The notes under the pieces were generated by a model. It did not search any database. It saw only the letters and a list, made by a program, of their open reading frames with translations, and had not been told where the DNA came from. A DNA stretch of 43,625 bases from Thermomicrobium sp. Its GTDB lineage: Bacteria > Chloroflexota > Chloroflexia > Thermomicrobiales > Thermomicrobiaceae. Positions 37,952 to 43,625 of this stretch are shown here, one piece after another. The stretch covers positions 1 through 43,625 of the forward strand of contig JANZZC010000035.1 of NCBI GenBank assembly GCA_026419575.1, given 5' to 3'. Each line of letters begins with the position of its first letter. Within the stretch, counting starts at the first letter, position 1. Made by a program: the position numbers and the translations under genes.

Positions 37952-38797
37952 TCACGGATTCGTCGCACCACCGCGCCTCCGTCGGCGCCGTCGGTATGCC
38001 ACGCCGCCGACGGCCGCCGCGCCGACCGCTATCAGCATCCACCAGCTCGAGACGACGATCCGGACGAATGCATGCACGACGAGCCGGAGGAACAACAGGG
38101 ATGTCGCCCATGCTTCCCGCACCGTCTCGGCGAGCGTCGGTTGACCTTGTCGCACCCACGGCACCACGAGGATGCGTACTTCAGCGTAGGCGATACGCCG
38201 TTGGAGCTCGTTCTCCCGGGCAGCGAGCCGCTCGATTTCCGCACGGATGCGAGAGAGTTCCTGTTCGACACGGAGGATCTCGTCGATGGTCGAAGCTCGC
38301 CCGAGCAGTTCCTGCAGACGCGCTTCAGTCCGCTCCAGCGAACGACGCCGCGCCGCGACATCGATCACCGCATCGGTGACGTCGTTCCGCCGCTCGATTC
38401 GACTCGGCACTCGCACGATCTCCGGGAGGCTCGTCACCGCCGCGAGGAAATCCTCCAGACGTTCCGATGGAACGAGGACCACCAGCCGCGCCTGGTTCGG
38501 TTCGCTCGCTTCGGTGCCGGTCGCGATCTCGGCCTCGCCGACGTAGCCTCCGTACTGCCGTGCCAGCGCCTGCACCCGATCGGCCACTCGACCGATCGCT
38601 GCGCCTTCGAGTACCAGCTCCGCCTCGCATACGACGAAACGCTCGTTCCCGCCCGACCACGAGGTCGCCGCCGGCTCCACTGAGGACCCGCTGCCCCCTC
38701 CGGTCACGACCGGAGTCGTGGCCGTTCGCTCCTTCGGCCCGACACAGGCGATCCCGATCAAGAGGATCGTCACCAGGACGATCGACGGCGATCGCAT
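37952..38797 (-). CDS. DUF4349 domain-containing lipoprotein
   Basis: Lipobox-type LLIGIACVG; RLVVLVPSERLEDFLAAVTSLPEIVRVPSRIERRNDVTDAVIDVAARRRSLERTEARLQELLGRASTIDEILRVEQELSRIRAEIERL; C-terminal TM. Confidence 0.85.
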   Translation of the reverse strand: MRSPSIVLVTILLIGIACVGPKERTATTPVVTGGGSGSSVEPAATSWSGGNERFVVCEAELVLEGAAIGRVADRVQALARQYGGYVGEAEIATGTEASEPNQARLVVLVPSERLEDFLAAVTSLPEIVRVPSRIERRNDVTDAVIDVAARRRSLERTEARLQELLGRASTIDEILRVEQELSRIRAEIERLAARENELQRRIAYAEVRILVVPWVRQGQPTLAETVREAWATSLLFLRLVVHAFVRIVVSSWWMLIAVGAAAVGGVAYRRRRRRRGGATNP

Positions 38798-38801
38798 CGC
38801 T

Positions 38802-38878
38802 TCCTCCTTCGTACCGGCACCGTTCCACCAGCGAGACGAAGGAGGAGCGCGCAGGGTTCCCGCAGCCGAGCCGGTGCC
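38802..38878 (-). promoter_or_regulatory. Candidate SD-sequestering hairpin / H-type pseudoknot upstream of the DUF4349 gene
   Basis: Minus-strand 5'-TCCTCCTTCGT (38846-38836) pairs perfectly over 11 bp with ACGAAGGAGGA (38812-38802), which holds the SD 5 nt from the ATG. GGCACCG (38878-38872) can pair with CGGTGCC (38822-38816) in the hairpin loop. Confidence 0.6.
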
Positions 38879-39736
38879 TCAGAGCAGGACCCGATCGTAG
38901 CGGCGGCTCACCATCACCTGGAGACCGATCAGCCAGACCAATAGGACGAACCAATCGCGGAGCGCGCCTGGAGCGACACCGTACACCAGCGCGTTCCGCA
39001 AAAGCTCCACGAGATAGGTGAGCGGATTCACGTGCGCGACGACCCGCAACCAACTCGGCATGAGATCGAGCGGGTAGATCGCGTTGCTCGCGAAGAAGAG
39101 CGGCATCGTCAGGACTTGTCCGATCCCCATGAAGCGCTCGCGCGTCTTGAGCAACGTGGCCAGCAACATCGAGAGCGTGGCGAAAACCCCTGCGCCGATA
39201 ACGACCGCCAGGCCGCTGGTGAGGATCGTCCAGAGGTTGGCGCGAAAGTGCACCTGGAGCACCATCGCGACGAGCATGATGACCGCACCCTGGATAAGCG
39301 CCCGCAGCCCCGCTCCCAGTCCCTTCCCGGTCACGAAACTCGCCCGCGGCACCGGTAGCACCAGGATCTTCTGCAGCACGCCGGCGTCGCGCTCCCAAAT
39401 GATCGCAAGCCCATAGAAGATGGCAGTGAACATCACCGACTGCGCCAGGATGCCCGGCGCCATGAACGTCAGGTAGTCCTCCTGGCCGGCGATGAGGCGC
39501 GCTCTCGCGACCGCCTGCCCGAAGATCGTCAACCAGAGAATCGGCTGAACGACCCGGGTGACGACCTCCCAGGGATCGTGCCGGAGCTTCCGGGCTTCGA
39601 CCTCGGCGACGACTAGGGAGGCGTTGACGAAGCTGACGAATCGCTCCCATGGCGAGAGCGGCTGAATCGCACGAGCGATGCGGCGCTCGAGTTCAACCGA
39701 AACGTCGGAGACGCCGACGGAGCTGCCGGACTTCAC
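38879..39736 (-). CDS. ABC-2 type transporter permease (DrrB-like)
   Basis: KLRHDPWEVVTRVVQPILWLTIFGQAVARARLIAGQEDYLTFMAPGILAQSVMFTAIFYGLAIIWERDAGVLQKILVLPVPRASFVTGK...: typical ABC-2 permease, six predicted hydrophobic segments. Confidence 0.92.
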   Translation of the reverse strand: MKSGSSVGVSDVSVELERRIARAIQPLSPWERFVSFVNASLVVAEVEARKLRHDPWEVVTRVVQPILWLTIFGQAVARARLIAGQEDYLTFMAPGILAQSVMFTAIFYGLAIIWERDAGVLQKILVLPVPRASFVTGKGLGAGLRALIQGAVIMLVAMVLQVHFRANLWTILTSGLAVVIGAGVFATLSMLLATLLKTRERFMGIGQVLTMPLFFASNAIYPLDLMPSWLRVVAHVNPLTYLVELLRNALVYGVAPGALRDWFVLLVWLIGLQVMVSRRYDRVLL

Positions 39737-40487
39737 TGTAGGAACCTCCCGATTCCAGCGTATCTCCGGTCAATGTCGTGAACACCTCGTCGAGGGTCGC
39801 AGCGCCACCGGCTTGCGCCTTCAGTTCACCAGCCGTGCCCAGCGCGACGAGTCGGCCCCGATTCATGATCGCGACGCGGTCGCAGTAGAGCTCGGCCTCC
39901 CCCATGTAGTGCGCCGTCACGAGCAGCGTGGTCCCGTCGCGCTCCCGCAAGACCTTCAGGGCATCCCACACCGAGCGCCGCGCCGTCGGATCCAGCCCGA
40001 CCGTAGGCTCGTCGAGGACGAGGAGCACTGGCCGATGGAGGATCGCCTGGGCGATCTCCAATCGTCTGACCATGCCGCCCGAGTAGGTCCGCACCAGCCG
40101 ATCGGCTGCTTCCTCGAGGCGTACTAGCTCGAGGACGTCGGCGATCGCACGCTCTCGTTCCGCCCGAGGAATCCGCAGGAGTTTCGCGACGACGAGTAGG
40201 TTCTCGTACCCGGTGAGCGAACCGTCGGCCGAGAGCGTCTGCGGCACGTAGCCGAGGACGCGACGGACACGGGTCGGATGCCGGGTGACGTCCAGACCGG
40301 CGATCCGCACGCTCCCGGCCGTAGGCCGGAGGAGCGTGACGAGTACCCGAATCGTCGTCGTCTTCCCCGCCCCGTTGGGCCCGAGGAGCGCGAACGCTTC
40401 ACCGGCCTCGATCGAGAAGGTCAGACCATCGACCGCGACGACATCGCCGAAACGCTGGATCAGTCCCTCGACTTCAACGAGCTTCAT
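39693..40487 (-). CDS. ABC transporter ATP-binding protein (DrrA/daunorubicin-resistance-like)
   Basis: LLGPNGAGKTTTIRVL (Walker A), LVRTYSGGMVRRLEIAQAILHRPVLLVLDEPTVGLDPTARRSVWD (signature and Walker B), AHYMGEAELYCDRVAIMNRGRLVALGT. Confidence 0.95.
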   Translation of the reverse strand: MKLVEVEGLIQRFGDVVAVDGLTFSIEAGEAFALLGPNGAGKTTTIRVLVTLLRPTAGSVRIAGLDVTRHPTRVRRVLGYVPQTLSADGSLTGYENLLVVAKLLRIPRAERERAIADVLELVRLEEAADRLVRTYSGGMVRRLEIAQAILHRPVLLVLDEPTVGLDPTARRSVWDALKVLRERDGTTLLVTAHYMGEAELYCDRVAIMNRGRLVALGTAGELKAQAGGAATLDEVFTTLTGDTLESGGSYSEVRQLRRRLRRFG

Positions 40488-40932
40488 CGACAGCGCTTTC
40501 CTCTCGCTCGGCCGCTCTCACCAGCCGCTCCAGCAGGGGAAGGAGCATCCGGAGTTCCTCGCTGCGCAAGACCGACAACAGCTCGACGAGATACGTCCGC
40601 CGCGCCTCGTACCAGGCCGCGAGTCGTTGCCGTCCCTCGGCAGTGAGCGAGACCGTGACCACCCGCTCGTCCCCGGTTGCCCCTCGTTCCCGCTGGACGA
40701 GCCCCAACCGTTCCAGCCGCTTGGATGCCACCGAAACGGAGCCCGGAGTGACACCGAGTTCGGTCGCGAGCTCACCGATCCGCAGCGGTCCCCGGATCCA
40801 GAGCTTCTTCAGCAACCAGAACTGTTCCGGCGTCAGCTCCCCGTGGCGCAGCGGATGGGTACGGCGACGCAAGTGGCGAGCGAGCTCCAGCAGCAACTCG
40901 GCGACTGCCATCCGGTGATCCGACGCTTGCAT
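40474..40932 (-). CDS. MarR-family transcriptional regulator
   Basis: LTPEQFWLLKKLWIRGPLRIGELATELGVTPGSVSVASKRLERLGLVQRERGATGDERVVTVSLTAEGRQRLA. Confidence 0.92.
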   Translation of the reverse strand: MQASDHRMAVAELLLELARHLRRRTHPLRHGELTPEQFWLLKKLWIRGPLRIGELATELGVTPGSVSVASKRLERLGLVQRERGATGDERVVTVSLTAEGRQRLAAWYEARRTYLVELLSVLRSEELRMLLPLLERLVRAAEREESAVDEAR

Positions 40933-40941
40933 CGGCGATCC

Positions 40942-40972
40942 TTTCGATCATCCGTTCTTTCAATGCTCGAAA
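40942..40972. promoter_or_regulatory. Candidate MarR operator inverted repeats in the divergent intergenic region
   Basis: TTTCGA at 40942 and TTTCAATGCTCGAAA at 40958-40972 (near-palindrome), just upstream of the MarR start at 40932. Confidence 0.35.
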
Positions 40973-41029
40973 CTTTACGTCGCCGAGTATGGCATACTGG
41001 ACGCAGGGAAGCAAATCGCCGGGGGTTCC

Positions 41030-41743
41030 ATGCTGTTCCTGCTCTTCATGGCCACCGTGCTCGCTGTCGGCTTGCTCGTGACGACCCTGCTGGTCGGTTT
41101 GACGGTCTCGTCCCTCGTGACGCTCGTCACCGCACCCGGTCAGCTCGCGCGCCTCCTGCGCGATCGACGCCTGCGCCGGAACCATGCCCTAGAGCACGCC
41201 ACGATCAATGTCATCGAGGAACGGTTCGGGCCGAGCCAGCTGGCTGGCCTGGCGCGCCCGGACGGCTTCCTCATCTTCGGGAGCGCTTCGCCGGCGCTGG
41301 TTCTGGATGCCGCCCAGGAGGCGCTGCGACGCCTGCAGCGCGGCGAGCGCCGGCTGGCCATTCACCCGCGGTGCGGGACGACCCTGATCGCGAGTCAGCT
41401 GGTGCTCGCGCTCGCGTTTCTCGGAAGCCTCCTGGTACTGCGTCAGCTCTCGCTCTGGCCCTTCCTCTTGGGCATCCTCGCGGCACTCGTCCTCGGCCCG
41501 CGCCTCAGCCCGCTCCTCCAGCGTTGGGTGACGACGGACGCGCGGGTGGATGGGCTCGCGATCGCCGGCCTGCAACCGTACCTGGCTCCGGTGCGCGTGC
41601 TCGGAACGAGCATGCTCGTTCCGGTTCCCGGCGCGCTCCTGGTCCGCACGGTACCGACGGTGGAGACCGGTGAGGAGGGTACCGTGACCGTTATTACCCA
41701 GGACGCCAAGACGTTTCAGGCTGGACACTACCGGATCGACTGA
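41030..41743 (+). CDS. DUF6391-like membrane protein
   Basis: RRNHALEHATINVIEERFGPSQLAGLARPDGFLIFGSASP...ALRRLQRGERRLAIHPRCGTTL plus N-terminal and two C-terminal hydrophobic segments. Family name recalled from pattern, not searched. Confidence 0.7.
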   Translation: MLFLLFMATVLAVGLLVTTLLVGLTVSSLVTLVTAPGQLARLLRDRRLRRNHALEHATINVIEERFGPSQLAGLARPDGFLIFGSASPALVLDAAQEALRRLQRGERRLAIHPRCGTTLIASQLVLALAFLGSLLVLRQLSLWPFLLGILAALVLGPRLSPLLQRWVTTDARVDGLAIAGLQPYLAPVRVLGTSMLVPVPGALLVRTVPTVETGEEGTVTVITQDAKTFQAGHYRID

Positions 41744-41744
41744 G

Positions 41745-41774
41745 CTGGCACCGGATCGGTCGTTTCGCTACAAT
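41745..41774 (+). promoter_or_regulatory. Candidate promoter for mnmA: CTGGCA-18-TACAAT
   Basis: CTGGCA 41745-41750, 18-nt spacer, TACAAT 41769-41774, about 40 nt upstream of the ATG. Confidence 0.45.
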
Positions 41775-41814
41775 TTACTGGTCGCGACGTGCGTCGGTGT
41801 GGTGGTGCGAGACG

Positions 41815-42930
41815 ATGGCTGAGCGGATTCTCGTCGCGCTGTCGGGAGGCGTCGACAGCGCAGTGACAGCGTATCTCCTCAAGCAGGCCGGCTGGGAGCC
41901 GATCGGGATCCATTTGCGTCTCTTCGACGCGGCACCCGAGCTGGACGGGGTCTGCTGCGGTGACGTCGCGGCAGCGGATGCGCGCGCGGTCGCGGCCCAG
42001 CTCGGCATTCCCTTCTACGTGCGCGATCTCCGGCCGCAGTTCGAACAGGAGGTCGTGCGCCCGACGGTCGAGCACTACGCGCGAGCGGAGACACCGAATC
42101 CGTGCATCTCCTGCAATCACCGCGTCCGCATCCCGGCGCTGCTCGAACTCGCCGATGCCCTCGGCATCCGCTATGTCGCCACAGGGCACTACGTCCGCAA
42201 GGTGGCGACACCGCACGGCTGGCGGATCGCCGAGGCCCGCGACCCGCAGCGCGATCAGTCGTACGTCCTCTACCGGTTGACGCACGAGGAACTCGATCGA
42301 CTGATCTTCTTGCTCGGTGACTACGACAAGGCGACGGTCCGTGCGATCGCCCGCGAGGCCGGCCTCTTCGTCGCGCAGAAGCCGTCATCGGTCGACTTGT
42401 GCTTCGCCAAGACCTACGGCGGTATCGGGCGCCTCGTCGCGCAGCGTCGCCCGGAGACCGGCCGACCCGGTCCGCTCGTCGACGAGCGCGGCGACATCGT
42501 CGGCGCTCATCCGGGGATCGCCTTCGTGACGATCGGCCAGCGTCGCGGTCTCGACTGGGTCCGCCAAACGCCGGAACGACGCTACGTCGCACGGATCGAG
42601 CCGGACACCGCGACCGTGCGGGTCGCGCCACGCGACCGCATTCTCACGTGCGCCGTACACCTCGTCGATCCGATCTGGCACGAGCCCGTGTCGCGCGCCG
42701 ACGCCCGCATCCGTTACCAGGGTCCGCGGATCCCGGCGCGCATCGAGGGTGACTGGGTCGTCTTCGATCACCCGGCACCGCCGCTCGCCGCGGGCCAGGC
42801 GGTCGTCCTCTACGTCGACGACCGGGTCGTCGGTGGCGGCACGGCTGCAGACGTCGTCCGCACCGGTGACCGCCTGAACGGCGATGCCGACGCGCGAGCT
42901 CCCGTCGGCATCGCCGCCGCTCATTCCTGA
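41815..42930 (+). CDS. mnmA: tRNA-specific 2-thiouridylase MnmA
   Basis: [115 protein letters not shown]. Confidence 0.95.
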   Translation: MAERILVALSGGVDSAVTAYLLKQAGWEPIGIHLRLFDAAPELDGVCCGDVAAADARAVAAQLGIPFYVRDLRPQFEQEVVRPTVEHYARAETPNPCISCNHRVRIPALLELADALGIRYVATGHYVRKVATPHGWRIAEARDPQRDQSYVLYRLTHEELDRLIFLLGDYDKATVRAIAREAGLFVAQKPSSVDLCFAKTYGGIGRLVAQRRPETGRPGPLVDERGDIVGAHPGIAFVTIGQRRGLDWVRQTPERRYVARIEPDTATVRVAPRDRILTCAVHLVDPIWHEPVSRADARIRYQGPRIPARIEGDWVVFDHPAPPLAAGQAVVLYVDDRVVGGGTAADVVRTGDRLNGDADARAPVGIAAAHS

Positions 42931-43400
42931 CGTCGCCACTCCCCGCTGCGTCCCCCAGCTTTGTAGACGAGGCGGACGTCCTCGATCGTCATGCCGCGGT
43001 CGACCGCTTTCAACATGTCGTAGACGGTGAGCCCCGCTACGGCTACCGCGGTCAAGGCCTCCATCTCGACGCCCGTCCGCCCTACCGTCTCGACCCGTGC
43101 CTCGATCTCCACGCACGATTCCTGCTCGTTCGACTCGAGGTCGACCTCGACTTTCGTCAACGGCAACGGGTGACACAGCGGGATGAGTTCGCCCGTCCGC
43201 TTGGCAGCCATGATCCCAGCGACGCGCGCGACGCCCAGCACGTCTCCCTTGGCGGCTCGTCCCTCGACGATGAGCCGGAGCGTCTCCGGCTGCATGCGGA
43301 CCCGCCCCCGGGCGACGGCGACGCGATGCGATTCCAGCTTGGCAGCCACGTCGACCATCCGCGCTCGACCACGTTCGTCGAAGTGCGTGAGTTCGGCCAT
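42921..43400 (-). CDS. moaC: Cyclic pyranopterin monophosphate synthase accessory protein MoaC
   Basis: [104 protein letters not shown]. Confidence 0.97.
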   Translation of the reverse strand: MAELTHFDERGRARMVDVAAKLESHRVAVARGRVRMQPETLRLIVEGRAAKGDVLGVARVAGIMAAKRTGELIPLCHPLPLTKVEVDLESNEQESCVEIEARVETVGRTGVEMEALTAVAVAGLTVYDMLKAVDRGMTIEDVRLVYKAGGRSGEWRRQE

Positions 43401-43445
43401 AGATCTCCCTCCGCGACCAGTTGTATCGCAGGACGGAACGGAATA

Positions 43446-43473
43446 GGGAGCGGAGTCGGACGACTCCGCTCCC
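43446..43473 (-). terminator. Strong hairpin after the partial right-edge gene, upstream of moaC
   Basis: GGGAGCGGAGTC-GGAC-GACTCCGCTCCC: perfect 12-bp stem, 4-nt loop; minus-strand 3' flank TATTCCGTT is only modestly U-rich. Confidence 0.65.
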
Positions 43474-43485
43474 CTGCCTCCGGCC

Positions 43486-43625
43486 CTACGCGCTCAGCTC
43501 TTCCGCGTCCAGTTCACCGGCGATCCAGCGAGCGAAGGTATCGACGCCGTACAGCGACTCCAGGACCGCGACGCCGACGAAGAACGCGTTGGCTGCGAGC
43601 AACCGGCGCCGCTGCTCTTCGTGGG
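43486..43625 (-). CDS. Partial CDS (3' end only), hypothetical protein
   Basis: Minus-strand reading ...[45 protein letters not shown]-stop (TAG at 43488-43486), open to the right edge; followed by the hairpin at 43446-43473. Confidence 0.6.
   Translation of the reverse strand, partial: HEEQRRRLLAANAFFVGVAVLESLYGVDTFARWIAGELDAEELSA

Noticed and set aside
36917-38683. 588-aa plus ORF spanning RraA-like, the gap and DUF4349
   Set aside because: Mostly antisense to two recognised genes; composition typical of shadow ORFs. The gap itself is treated as a separate finding.

Overview
This 43.6-kb, very GC-rich window looks like bacterial chromosome. Gene content and style suggest a thermophilic Chloroflexota, Thermomicrobia-like organism; that is inference, not a database result. 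It is mostly housekeeping: ~35 confident CDSs and one tRNA. I found no CRISPR array, transposase, prophage or recognisable defence island. Main content: a partial O-antigen-ligase-like membrane protein, HxlR regulator, MCP, moaA, PIG-L deacetylase, hisS, a coupled rnhB-yraN-M20-moaB chain behind rplS, an ECF sigma/anti-sigma pair, CPBP protease, parB without parA, glyQS, a XerC/D recombinase, ald, rseP-ispG-pfkB-queG, ppc, coaX, M42 peptidase, an EF-G-like GTPase, an RNase HI-like protein, tRNA-Val(GAC), a T-box-controlled thrS, M19 dipeptidase, methyltransferase, HAD phosphatase, M20 peptidase, RraA-like protein, a MarR/ABC-ATPase/ABC-permease/DUF4349 cluster, a DUF6391-like membrane protein, mnmA and moaC. 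The best non-coding leads are (1) a T-box leader on thrS with drawable antiterminator and terminator, (2) a candidate H-type pseudoknot sequestering the Shine-Dalgarno of the DUF4349 lipoprotein gene, (3) several well-formed promoters that correct the ORF-track starts, and (4) an unexplained ~570-bp gap at 37385-37951 with two coding-like segments in different frames meeting at TCC-TGA-C. Most other long ORFs in the track are antisense shadows of GC-rich genes.
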